In this document: piece by piece, positions 9,633 through 17,466 of the stretch | How the letters are laid out: every line of letters begins with the position of its first letter | Position numbering within the stretch: position 1 is the stretch's first letter | Source: JAJXSS01 sp964547135 | GTDB taxonomy: Bacteria; Planctomycetota; Phycisphaerae; Phycisphaerales; Phycisphaeraceae | Assembly: GCA_964547135.1 (NCBI GenBank) | Contig: CAZJMK010000027.1 | Span: 1-49,754 of the forward strand | Direction: 5' to 3' | Length of the DNA: 49,754 bases | Notes under the pieces: model-generated | The model's database searches: none | Told to the model about the DNA's origin: nothing | Seen by the model: the letters and a program-made list of their open reading frames with translations, nothing else | Translations under genes and position numbers: made by a program

Positions 9633-10268
9633 TCACAACAACTCGCGCATCGGCACGGCCAATTTTGCAAACTCGGCGGCGGGCAGGTTCACCGTCCCCC
9701 AACGCGGACTGCGCTGTTTCATCCGCAACCGATACTCACTCAACTTCACCGCCAGTAATGCGTACCAGCGCTGTTGATGCGTGAACACCTCCATAAAAAG
9801 CGCATCGGGCGGCGGACTTTCACACCAATACAAAAACGCGAACACGCCGGTAAACCCTTCGCCAAACAGTCGCTCCCATTGCAATAACCCATCGACATCG
9901 CCCTGCGTCACCCAATTGTCAAAAGCCTTGCCGGTGCGCCCCGAATGTTTGCGACCCTTCACGTCCACCAGCAGGTTCGGCCCGGTCTGACTGTAAACCA
10001 CAAAATCAAAACTTTTCAGGCGCGTTTCACCCGGTAGCCGACGACCACGCATACTGCGCACCCCCACACCAATGTTGCCCTGTGAACCTGTTGATGCCTG
10101 ACTCGTTGCCGATGGTGGTTCGTCATGTGAAACAGGCGCCAGGGCGCGCTTGGCTTCGTCCACTGCCACATAGGGAATGGTGTTTTCGCGCAGGTAACAC
10201 TCAAAGGCCTGTTCGTAATGAAATCGCCGTTGGGCCAGGGGCCACCCCGATGAAAAAAACCTCCGCAA
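9633..10268 (-). CDS. HYExAFE-family protein, PD-(D/E)XK nuclease-like
   Basis: 211 aa. The N-terminal HYEQAFECYL matches the HYExAFE signature of a planctomycete family of unknown function. A nuclease-like core is visible: SFDFVVY, then LLVDVKGRK about 15 residues on, the D...(D/E)xK arrangement of PD-(D/E)XK enzymes, then a conserved-looking NWVTQGDVDGLLQWERLFG. No ATG lies in frame before the signature. The best start is TTG 10268, with GGAG five bases upstream. Both SD and start lie inside an intrinsic terminator hairpin (10253-10294), so expression may be attenuated. A strong promoter sits at 10331-10360. Nuclease activity is an inference from the motif. Confidence 0.8.
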   Translation of the reverse strand: MRRFFSSGWPLAQRRFHYEQAFECYLRENTIPYVAVDEAKRALAPVSHDEPPSATSQASTGSQGNIGVGVRSMRGRRLPGETRLKSFDFVVYSQTGPNLLVDVKGRKHSGRTGKAFDNWVTQGDVDGLLQWERLFGEGFTGVFAFLYWCESPPPDALFMEVFTHQQRWYALLAVKLSEYRLRMKQRSPRWGTVNLPAAEFAKLAVPMRELL

Positions 10269-10294
10269 CAGGGCTCCGATTCCTGTTGCGGAGG
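10253..10294 (-). terminator. Intrinsic terminator overlapping the HYExAFE start
   Basis: On the minus strand a perfect 13-bp stem, CCTCCGCAACAGG/CCTGTTGCGGAGG, with 9-nt loop AATCGGAGC, is followed by seven T (10259-10253). The loop contains the SD-like GGAG and the 3' arm contains the TTG start codon of the downstream gene. Confidence 0.9.
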
Positions 10295-10324
10295 CGCGCC
10301 ACGGCTGTCAACCAGCACAGCCTG
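10253..10324 (-). ncRNA. Candidate short leader RNA or sRNA
   Basis: A promoter at 10331-10360 and the terminator at 10253-10294 would delimit a transcript of about 72 nt. Besides the terminator it can form an upstream hairpin, GGCTGT/ACAGCC with an 8-nt loop. It could be a free small RNA or the attenuated leader of the HYExAFE gene. There is no direct evidence of function. Confidence 0.4.
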
Positions 10325-10330
10325 AAATCA

Positions 10331-10360
10331 ATCGTATCGGCCTGCTTTACCCCCTGTCAA
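10331..10360 (-). promoter_or_regulatory. Sigma70-type promoter upstream of the HYExAFE gene
   Basis: Minus-strand TTGACA (10360-10355), 18-bp spacer, TACGAT (10336-10331). Upstream on the same strand lies a strongly AT-rich tract (about 10377-10425), which could act as an UP element. Such AT content is unusual in this GC-rich window. Confidence 0.65.
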
Positions 10361-10581
10361 TGGTCAATTGCCATTTCTAAAAATAAATTATAAACACATG
10401 AATAACATATAAATAAAATGTATCGCCCATCTTGAAAGGTTCCGGATAACCCGGTGGATTGCCATTTTGAACTTTGCCTTCACAAAGCCTTGTCCAAGCC
10501 ATGCCGGGGGCGATCTCCGCTTGTGTTCTTTCACCAGGCTACAATCGTGCCTTGCATCCCCCGGATGACTCAACCTCCCCC

Positions 10582-11007
10582 ATGAAGAACGCACCCTCCG
10601 CCCAATGGGTGCGGGTGGCATTGGGCATCGTCACCCGGCAAACCAACCAAACCCTCGAAATACTCATTTCACAGCGCAAGGCTGACCAAGTCCTCTCCGG
10701 CTACTGGGAGTTCCCCGGCGGCAAACTCGAACCCGGTGAAACCCCCGCCCACTGCGTCGAACGGGAAATGCTCGAAGAAGTCGGTCTGGTCGTGCAAGCT
10801 CACACCCCACTTCCCATCATTGAACATCAATACCCACACGCCAACGTCCGACTGCACCCGTACCTTTGTCGATACCTTTCCGGTCACGCCCAGCCCCTGC
10901 ACGTGGCCGCCTGCCGCTGGGTCAACCTGCACGACCTTGCACAGTATCACTTTCCTTCTGCCAACACCCCTTTGCTGGCTCATTTGCAGCAATCGTTGGT
11001 CGGCTGA
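10582..11007 (+). CDS. NUDIX hydrolase, MutT-like (8-oxo-dGTP diphosphatase candidate)
   Basis: 141 aa from ATG 10582. The NUDIX box is complete: GGKLEPGETPAHCVEREMLEEVG (residues split here by family spacing GX5EX7REUXEEXGU). The preceding GYWEFPGGK is the MutT form, and VALGIVTRQ starts the first strand. MutT enzymes remove oxidised dGTP from the nucleotide pool. An open frame continues 36 codons upstream but lacks family sequence. Substrate specificity cannot be read from the motif alone. Confidence 0.85.
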   Translation: MKNAPSAQWVRVALGIVTRQTNQTLEILISQRKADQVLSGYWEFPGGKLEPGETPAHCVEREMLEEVGLVVQAHTPLPIIEHQYPHANVRLHPYLCRYLSGHAQPLHVAACRWVNLHDLAQYHFPSANTPLLAHLQQSLVG

Positions 11008-11107
11008 TCATTTTTTCAATTCACCGCTGCAATAACCCGCAGGCTGTCGCGTTGTGCCTGTCAGAGACGCAACCACCATCAACTTGGGTTTGTAAAGGAA
11101 CTCGATC

Positions 11108-11749
11108 ATGAACATGCGCAACACCACGCTCGCCCTGGCTGTCGCCGGTTTGACCTTCATGGGCACCAGCCTCGCCCTGGCGGAAGCCACGAACACCGAA
11201 AGTGAAAAGCCTGCCAGGAAGCACCCTCTGGCCGGCCCCAAGGCGGAGGGCTTTGAAAAGGGTGAGCGCCCCGGCCCAGGGAATGGCCCCATGGCCGAGC
11301 GACGCGGTGAAATGATGGACGGAGTGCGTGGGGCATTGCGTGACCTGAACCTCACGGAAGATCAGAAGGCGCAGATTAAAACCATCATGGACGAAGCCCG
11401 CGACTCCCGTGAAAAATTCATGGACGAGCACAAGGATGAAGTGCGGGCCATCCGTGAGAAAATGAAAGCCGCCCGTGAAGCCAAGGACCGTGATCAGATG
11501 AAGCAGTTGGGCGAAGAGTTGCGCGGCATCATGGAGTCAGGCCCCAAACCGCAGGACACCATGGAAAAAATCAAGGGCGTGCTCACCCCCGAACAACGCG
11601 ATCAGTTGCAGGGCAAACTCGATCAGTGGAAGGAAAACCACCCCCGCCCTCAACTTGAAGAAGGTGAACGCCCCCGTCGGCAACGCCCCCAAGGTGATGG
11701 CGAAGGTCGCAAACCCAAAGCCCCCGCCCCCGCCCCCGGCGCTGAATAA
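11108..11749 (+). CDS. Periplasmic Spy/CpxP-like (LTXXQ) protein
   Basis: 213 aa with a clear signal peptide (basic NMR, hydrophobic core, cleavage near ALA-EA around residue 27) and a charged helical body. Two LTxxQ-like motifs are present: LNLTEDQKAQI and GVLTPEQRDQL, with long charged helices between them (many K/E/R). This fits a periplasmic chaperone or metal-stress sensor of the Spy/CpxP superfamily. The C-terminal 40 residues are Pro/Arg/Gly-rich and look disordered. AAGGA precedes ATG 11108, and a strong terminator follows at 11798, so it is probably a single-gene unit. The exact role is not known. Confidence 0.75.
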   Translation: MNMRNTTLALAVAGLTFMGTSLALAEATNTESEKPARKHPLAGPKAEGFEKGERPGPGNGPMAERRGEMMDGVRGALRDLNLTEDQKAQIKTIMDEARDSREKFMDEHKDEVRAIREKMKAAREAKDRDQMKQLGEELRGIMESGPKPQDTMEKIKGVLTPEQRDQLQGKLDQWKENHPRPQLEEGERPRRQRPQGDGEGRKPKAPAPAPGAE

Positions 11750-11797
11750 TTCCGTTCGAGTTCGTGATTGTGATTGAAATCATGTGACCCAAGTTCG

Positions 11798-11831
11798 CCG
11801 CCTGACGGAGCGTACCGTTGGGCGGTTTTTT
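11798..11831 (+). terminator. Intrinsic terminator of the Spy-like gene
   Basis: An 11-bp stem, CCGCCTGACGG/CCGTTGGGCGG (two G-T wobbles), with loop AGCGTA, is followed by six T. It stands about 50 bp after the stop codon. Confidence 0.9.
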
Positions 11832-12125
11832 ATGGAAGTGAAAGCGCGATTGTTTTTGCAAGCGCCGTTTTTGACGCCGTGCCCTTTTGACGCCGTGCCC
11901 TTTTGACGCCGTGCCCTTCAGGGCCGGATGCCATGGTGGTAGTGCGAAATCCGGGGCTGAAGCCCTCGGCGTCACAGGCGTGAAGGATTCATAAATCACC
12001 CAATCACCCAATCATTCAATCGTTCAATCATTCAATCGTTCAATCAAAGAATACCCGAGCCCTCGGTCGCCGCGGCGACCTCGTACTCGGCTTGGTTCCG
12101 TCACTCGACCACTTCTTGTTCCCAC
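11832..12125. repeat. Repeat mosaic between the Spy-like gene and the TPR gene
   Basis: A GACGCCG paired-hairpin element (11873-11973) whose first arm is triplicated (GACGCCGTGCCCTTTT units of 16 bp), then an 8-bp array CAATCACC/CAATCATT/CAATCGTT (about 11994-12045), then a covarying hairpin element at 12050-12095 with outer arms CCGAG/CTCGG and a perfect inner palindrome GGTCGCCGCGGCGACC, and finally CCACTTC units. Confidence 0.8.
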
Positions 12126-13427
12126 TCACACCGGATACAACAACAGCGCCTCGGAGCGCCAGGCCACGCCCAGTCGTTGCAGGCTCACGGTCTTGCGCTT
12201 CTGTACCTGCAAAACACGCACCTGATTCATGCCCGCACGCTCCTCAAACGTCAGCGCCAAGTCGGCGGCCTGGTGTTTGTTCTGCGCCCACACATGCGCA
12301 CTGCGCAGCGCCCGGTACGACTCGCTCTGCGTCGAAGGCGGATTGCTTTGCACCCAAGGCGAAGGCGTGCGCGGCAGCGCCCCCTGATACGCATGATCCA
12401 TCAACACAAAATATTCACGGGCCTCGGTCATCGGCGTGTCATGCCACTGATTGAGTGCCGACAAAACCTGCGGCGAAAAAAACTGCTCGTGGTACACCCC
12501 GGCCACGACTTCTTCCACCTGTTCATGCAGCTGATGTTGCACTGCAAAATGGATCGCCTGCGCCACGGTCAGGGCGCGATCGTTTTCGTGAGCCTCGTGT
12601 GCCAGTTCAACCGCTTCCAAATGGCGCTCCATTGCCGGCCAGGTAAGCCCCTGCAACTCCGCCAGCAGGGCTGAAACATGCAGGGTCTGCCATTGATCGG
12701 GCGCCAGTTCGGTCAACCGTTCCAAACAGGCGGTCAGGGATGATTCGTCATGCCGGGCGTAAGCCAGCAAGGCTCGACGCAAGGGCACCGCCGGGTGCTC
12801 TGGCTCAATGTTCTCTGCCTGTTGGTAAGCATTCAAGGCTCGGGCATCATCGTGCAACTGAACGTGCATATCGCCCAGCGTCAGCCAGCCACGGGCGTCT
12901 TTGGGTTCCAGGCGGAGGTACCAGCGCAATGTCACCATCGCTTCGGGCAGGTCCCCGAGCTTGCGCAGACACTCAGCCTTGAGCACATACGTCGGCGGAA
13001 AGGCCCCGTCACGCACAATCACCCGGTCATATTCACGAACAGCCTCCCGCAGCCGACCTGCTTTGTCCAGCAGTCGCGCCAAATAAAAACGCGGCAAAGG
13101 ACTGCGCCGATCCAACCGCCCCAACCGTCGCAGCACGCGCTCCGCCAGGTGAGCCACGTGCAGTTCCGACAGCTGCAAACCCATGCCCAACAGCGTGCGA
13201 CGGTCCGCCCCCAAACGCGCCAATAACGACTCAAGCCGTACGGCTGAACGATCCGTGTGACCCTGCCCGTCCAGGCACGCCAATTCGAGCGCCAGCGCTC
13301 TCCCATAATCCCGGCGATCCAGCGTCGATAAATCCATTTTGTTGAGGTCGCTCAAAGCCTGGTGATAGCGACAGGCGCTCACGGCACTCAATACATGCTC
13401 CAGTTTGTCTTGACGTGATGAAAACAT
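12126..13427 (-). CDS. Tetratricopeptide-repeat protein of unknown function
   Basis: 433 aa, almost entirely helical. TPR-like units are readable from about residue 60 to 290, for example PRFYLARLLDKAGRLREAVREYDRV, PPTYVLKAECLRKLGDLPEAM and ARGWLTLGDMHVQLHDDARALNAYQQAE (each split across helix pairs). There is no signal peptide or membrane segment. The C-terminal 60 residues (FEERAGMNQVRVLQVQKRKTV onward) are a separate small segment that I do not recognise. GGGAGC precedes ATG 13427. It may serve as a protein-binding scaffold; partners are unknown. Confidence 0.75.
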   Translation of the reverse strand: MFSSRQDKLEHVLSAVSACRYHQALSDLNKMDLSTLDRRDYGRALALELACLDGQGHTDRSAVRLESLLARLGADRRTLLGMGLQLSELHVAHLAERVLRRLGRLDRRSPLPRFYLARLLDKAGRLREAVREYDRVIVRDGAFPPTYVLKAECLRKLGDLPEAMVTLRWYLRLEPKDARGWLTLGDMHVQLHDDARALNAYQQAENIEPEHPAVPLRRALLAYARHDESSLTACLERLTELAPDQWQTLHVSALLAELQGLTWPAMERHLEAVELAHEAHENDRALTVAQAIHFAVQHQLHEQVEEVVAGVYHEQFFSPQVLSALNQWHDTPMTEAREYFVLMDHAYQGALPRTPSPWVQSNPPSTQSESYRALRSAHVWAQNKHQAADLALTFEERAGMNQVRVLQVQKRKTVSLQRLGVAWRSEALLLYPV

Positions 13428-13535
13428 GCCCAGCTCCCAGCTACCTCATGGTAGGCAAGGCATGTTCAAAAGTGGTGAATTTTAGTCGATTTTTGTGCCG
13501 ATGATATTGTGATAATTCCATCTTTTACGGTGTTT

Positions 13536-14762
13536 TTAATGCGTCGGGTCTCGTTCCAACACATTCCCCAAGGCACTACAAAGGTAGGTTTTACCCAGTT
13601 TGTCACCGACCAGTTGTCTGCCGATCGCTCCTTTCTGATCACGCTCGCTTTGTGGCTGTTGGGCGATCTGTTCCATCAAACGAACGCAACCTTCGACATC
13701 GCCATGGCGGACATGCCAACCCAGTTGGTGTTGTTCGATCAATTCGCTGATGTGCGATGGGCTTGGGCCGCAGAACAATATCGGCCGAGCCACGGCCATG
13801 GCCCCATATACCTTGCATGGATGTATGATGCCGACCATGTTGTCACCCAATGTCACCATATGCACATCCGCTGCGGACAATGAATAACGAAGCTGATCAA
13901 GGGGTTGATAGGGCAGCAGGGTGATATTGCGGGGTTGATGTTGCTGCAAGGTGATTTCGACTTCTTTGCGACCCAGTCCGCCGCCGATGAACATGAAATG
14001 AATTCGCGGGTGATGTTGCAATTGCAACGCGGCCTGCAACAGTGTCGTGAGTGGCGAGGCAACACTCATGTTGCCGCTGTACATGAACACGAACTTGTCG
14101 CGTAGGCCATGTGTTTCCCGAAATGGGTTGGCCTCATGACTCACCGGTACCAGGTGTGTTTCCAACGGCCAGGGCGGCAGCACGGTGACTTTGCTTTCAA
14201 TATTCAATTTGGCGTTCACGCGCTGGGCCATGAAACGATCCAGCACCACCACGTCGGCAGCGCTGCGGTACAGCCGGCGATTGAGCCAATCGAACATTTT
14301 CACCGGCAGGGCGTCGGCCTTGAACTTACCCATCGCCACCGCCTGATCGGGGTTCAAGTCCATCAGCCAAAACTTGATCGGGGTACGTCGCACGGCATGA
14401 ATCACCAGGGCCGACAGTGAAGCCATCGGAGGCGATGTGCTGATCAACACTGCTGACAATCGACTGATGAACAACCCGCGCAGGGTCGCCTGCAACAAAA
14501 ACAACATTTGCCCGATGAGTCGGGTGGCGATTGATTTTTTACCGGTGGAGGAAAACCCCAGACGCACAATCGTCACGCCATCGCGCTGCTCATGGGCGGG
14601 GTAACGCTGCGTCGGGTCGTCGTAGCCACGGGCTGAGGTGATCACCACCACGCGAAGCCCACGGCGAACCATTTCCACCGCGGCTTCATGCAAATACTGA
14701 CCGACCGCAGCCGGGTCCGGCACGTACACCTGACTGATGATCAATAACGTTTTTTCATCCAT
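13536..14762 (-). CDS. Glycosyltransferase, GT-B fold (family 4-like)
   Basis: 408 aa. The N-terminus LLIISQVYVPDPAAVGQYLHE and RGLRVVVITSARGYDDP is the acceptor-binding half of WbuB-like family-4 enzymes. The second half begins with FVFMYSGNMSVASPLTTLLQA and contains FIGGGLGRKEVE, LLPYQPLDQL and the donor-site region DVHMVTLGDNMVGIIHPCKVYGAMAVARP. It probably adds a sugar to a surface polysaccharide precursor at the inner membrane. The start is ATG 14762, with GGAAGG seven bases upstream; an ATG five codons earlier lacks this. The next gene upstream on the same strand is a nucleotide-sugar epimerase, which fits a glycan role. Confidence 0.88.
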   Translation of the reverse strand: MDEKTLLIISQVYVPDPAAVGQYLHEAAVEMVRRGLRVVVITSARGYDDPTQRYPAHEQRDGVTIVRLGFSSTGKKSIATRLIGQMLFLLQATLRGLFISRLSAVLISTSPPMASLSALVIHAVRRTPIKFWLMDLNPDQAVAMGKFKADALPVKMFDWLNRRLYRSAADVVVLDRFMAQRVNAKLNIESKVTVLPPWPLETHLVPVSHEANPFRETHGLRDKFVFMYSGNMSVASPLTTLLQAALQLQHHPRIHFMFIGGGLGRKEVEITLQQHQPRNITLLPYQPLDQLRYSLSAADVHMVTLGDNMVGIIHPCKVYGAMAVARPILFCGPSPSHISELIEQHQLGWHVRHGDVEGCVRLMEQIAQQPQSERDQKGAIGRQLVGDKLGKTYLCSALGNVLERDPTH

Positions 14763-15012
14763 GAACCAACCTTCCACCCTTCCCTACCGAATTCGCTGCA
14801 ACAAAGATAAACACCCACCACAGAGACACCCAGGCACAGAGAAAACAACTGCCACGCTGCAACCAAACAATCATGGGGCGATCTGCTTTCGAGCTATTTC
14901 AAACTGATTTTGTGCTTGTTTGTTCTGATTGATTCTAACCCCGTTTTGGTTTCACTCTGTGCCTCTGTGGTTAGCTCTTTGGGGTGTTCGACATCAGGGC
15001 TGTTTGGCCACT
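14763..15012. repeat. Intergenic region with CACAGAG-type repeats
   Basis: Holds an inverted pair of CACAGAGACACCCAGGCACA-like sequence (about 14818-14842) and its complement CTCTGTGCCTCTGTGGTTAG (14956-14975), around about 110 bp of unique sequence. The same left-arm/core/right-arm layout recurs elsewhere in the window. No gene was recognised. Confidence 0.65.
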
Positions 15013-16065
15013 TTATCCCCGACTGGCATGCGTCATTTTTTCCGCCATTTCCGCGATGATCATCGGCAGTGAATACGTCAATTTCCAATCCGGGTAGTGA
15101 GCCTGAAGTTTACGCAAATCCGAGTAGTAACAAATGTGATCGCCGATGCGGTTCTGTTCCTGATACACCAGTTGCGGACGCTTGCCGGTCTGCTGATGAA
15201 TCATTTCGACACACTCCAGCAGGCTCGCCGCATTGGTTTTGCCGCCGCCCAGGTTGTACACCTCGCCGGGGCGCGGTTTCTGAGCGAATTTCCAAAACGC
15301 CTCGATCACATCATGGCTGTGAATCTGATCACGCACCTGTTTGCCCTTGTACCCGAACACGGTGTAGGTGCCCTCCCGCATGGCTACGCTCATGAGGTAA
15401 TTTAAAAACCCATGCAGTTCAACGCCCGAATGATGCGGGCCGGTCAGACAGCCGCCACGGAAGATGCCGGTCTTTAAGCCGAAGTATCGACCATATTCCT
15501 GCACCATCACGTCGGCTGCGAGTTTGGATACCCCAAAGAGCGAATGCAGACATTGATCGACCGGAAAATCCTCCGCAATGCCTTGTTCGTATCGGGCGTC
15601 AGCGTAATCCCAGCGGGTGTCCAATTCTTTGAGCGGAATATGATTCGGCCCATCGCCATACACCTTGTTGGTGCTCATGTAAATGAACACCGCTTGCGGG
15701 CAATGCTGCCGACATGCTTCGAGCAGATTGAGCGTGCCCCCCGCGTTGACATCAAAATCATCGAAGGGGCGCTGGGCGGCCAGATCGTGACTGGGTTGCG
15801 CTGCTGCATGAATGATCAGGTCAAACTTACGACGATTGAACAACGATTGCATCGCTTCGCGATCGCGAATGTCCAGTGTTTCATGTTGAAAGTGTTTGCA
15901 CTCGTTCACCAGCCGTTGGAGGTTCCAGGTGGTGTCGCCCTTGGGGCCGAAGAAGTCCGCCCGCATGTTGTTGTCCACGCCGGTCACAGCAAAGCCCATG
16001 CGGTCAAAAAAAACCACGGCTTCCGAGCCGATGAGTCCGCTGCTGCCGGTGATCAGAATTTGCAC
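15013..16065 (-). CDS. NAD-dependent nucleotide-sugar epimerase (CDP-paratose/tyvelose epimerase-like)
   Basis: 350 aa, extended short-chain dehydrogenase. The Rossmann motif GSSGLIGSEAV is at the N-terminus, with the acidic NAD-binding VDNNMRADFFGPKGDTTWN loop typical of the CDP-paratose 2-epimerase group. A catalytic-region serine/threonine lies in YMSTNKVYGDGPN. LFGVSKLAADVMVQEYGRYFG supplies a K but has F where the catalytic Tyr (YxxxK) is usual, i.e. FGVSK, which is worth checking. Start GTG 16065 is chosen because GAGAGGGAG ends six bases upstream; an ATG ten codons earlier has no such site. It probably works with the adjacent glycosyltransferase in surface-glycan synthesis. The sugar substrate is uncertain. 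Confidence 0.85.
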   Translation of the reverse strand: MQILITGSSGLIGSEAVVFFDRMGFAVTGVDNNMRADFFGPKGDTTWNLQRLVNECKHFQHETLDIRDREAMQSLFNRRKFDLIIHAAAQPSHDLAAQRPFDDFDVNAGGTLNLLEACRQHCPQAVFIYMSTNKVYGDGPNHIPLKELDTRWDYADARYEQGIAEDFPVDQCLHSLFGVSKLAADVMVQEYGRYFGLKTGIFRGGCLTGPHHSGVELHGFLNYLMSVAMREGTYTVFGYKGKQVRDQIHSHDVIEAFWKFAQKPRPGEVYNLGGGKTNAASLLECVEMIHQQTGKRPQLVYQEQNRIGDHICYYSDLRKLQAHYPDWKLTYSLPMIIAEMAEKMTHASRG

Positions 16066-16223
16066 GAATCGCTCCCTCTCATGATTTGGCTGCAAACCGA
16101 ATCAACCTCACCGATCGCCGGCCACCACGCGAATCCGTCTGGCGAATGACTTACCTCGCTACCTCATGCCAATACGGACCAACCAACGAGGGGCTTATTT
16201 TATTCAATGATGTGCTTCTATGT

Positions 16224-17210
16224 TCACGATGCTGGATGAGTCGCCTGGTCCCTCGTCGGCAGTTCACAAACCATCTTCGCATACCCCGGTCGGGCGGCGG
16301 CACTGCGGTGACGATAGGCCTTGATCACCCTGCCCTCATGCAGCACAAACGCGCCGCCCAGTTGAAACGTATCGCCGCATGATTTGCCCACCCCATGACG
16401 CTGGATGATCGCAGCCATGAACCCGCGTACAAATACCATCGGGCCAAATAATGCTGCAAACCCACCACGTTGCAATTCAAGCGCCTGAAAAAGCACGCGC
16501 TGCGGGTCAGCCACCCTGGGTACATCACTCAACTGATATCGTGCCGCCATCGCTGCCGCATCCGCATCGTCGCCCAAATGCACCAGCACCATGCCCAGCC
16601 CGCGCTGGTCAATGACCGCACGTTGCCTTTGTAAATCGGCCAGGGCTTGCCGGCAAAACGTACACCCCGCGTGACGTAAAAACACCACCAGCCGGGGTTG
16701 AGTATGGGTTAAGTCCCACAAACTGCGCCCTTCGTGATCACGCACCTGTTGCAGCGCCTGCGTCAGTGACACGACCGGGGTGGCAGGCAGGTTGCCGCGT
16801 TGATGATGGTCCAAAGCACGCCAAAGAATCAGCCCGAACGGCACCCACCAAAGCAAATCATTGGTGATGATCGTCCAGCCCATGCTCACCGGCAGCACCC
16901 CCATCATCACCGCCTGCACAAACCCGATCGGCCCAAATATTTTTCCAAGCAACCCCACCAATACAATCGGCCAATGCCGGTACGGGTTTTGGGCCGCGAT
17001 CAGATAACCCAGCCCATACACGCCCACAATCATGCCGATGCACTGCCAGAACGCCGCCGTGATGGGGGTCGATGCAATACCCAGCCAACCCAGCGTCGTC
17101 GTCGGCAGCGCAATCGTCGCCACGCCCCAAACGATGTTGTACACCCCCGCAGCATTCAGCCACCAGGTCATCCACTTGGGCACCGTGTTGTTTTGTGTGT
17201 GGGTCATCAT
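16224..17210 (-). CDS. Four-helix membrane domain fused to a peroxiredoxin-like (AhpC/TSA) domain
   Basis: 328 aa. Residues 1-130 form about four membrane helices (WLNAAGVYNIVWGVATIAL, FWQCIGMIVGVYGLGYLIAA, LVGLLGKIFGPIGFVQAVMM, LLWWVPFGLILWRAL). Residues about 145-320 are a thioredoxin-fold domain with VVFLRHAGCTFCRQALADLQ, i.e. a CxxC redox pair, followed by LVHLGDDADAA and a C-terminal FQLGGAFVLHEGRVIKAYRHRSAA typical of the AhpC/TSA 'peroxiredoxin-like family 2'. The two-domain form suggests a membrane-anchored thiol redox protein, and the dsbD gene downstream of the next neighbour may be a partner. Function is inferred from the fold only. Confidence 0.75.
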   Translation of the reverse strand: MMTHTQNNTVPKWMTWWLNAAGVYNIVWGVATIALPTTTLGWLGIASTPITAAFWQCIGMIVGVYGLGYLIAAQNPYRHWPIVLVGLLGKIFGPIGFVQAVMMGVLPVSMGWTIITNDLLWWVPFGLILWRALDHHQRGNLPATPVVSLTQALQQVRDHEGRSLWDLTHTQPRLVVFLRHAGCTFCRQALADLQRQRAVIDQRGLGMVLVHLGDDADAAAMAARYQLSDVPRVADPQRVLFQALELQRGGFAALFGPMVFVRGFMAAIIQRHGVGKSCGDTFQLGGAFVLHEGRVIKAYRHRSAAARPGYAKMVCELPTRDQATHPAS

Positions 17211-17466
17211 CTTTGTGTTTTTAAGCCGAGTCGGAGGAGCGAAGCGACGACGGCTCGGGTATTGCTAGGTCCAAAGTCCAAAGTTCAAAGTCCAAGGTCC
17301 AAAATAATACTTCGACTTTGAACTCGTCAGAATACCCAAGTCCTCGTCGCGGACTCCTCGTCCTTGGCTTGATAAATTCGACGGCTTCAACAGCGGGTCT
17401 TCCCGCTAAATCCGAAATCCGAAATTATCTTGCCACTCGGCCACTTCTTTCCGATGGCTTTCGACC
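17211..17466. repeat. Repeat mosaic upstream of the peroxiredoxin-like gene
   Basis: Two hairpin elements, 17223-17262 (outer arms CCGAG/CTCGG) and 17331-17371 (CCAAG/CTTGG, opposite orientation), flank a CAAAGTC-type 8-mer array (17268-17318). A run of AAATCCGAAATCC-type units (17405-17422) and CCACTCGG units complete the region. Confidence 0.75.
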
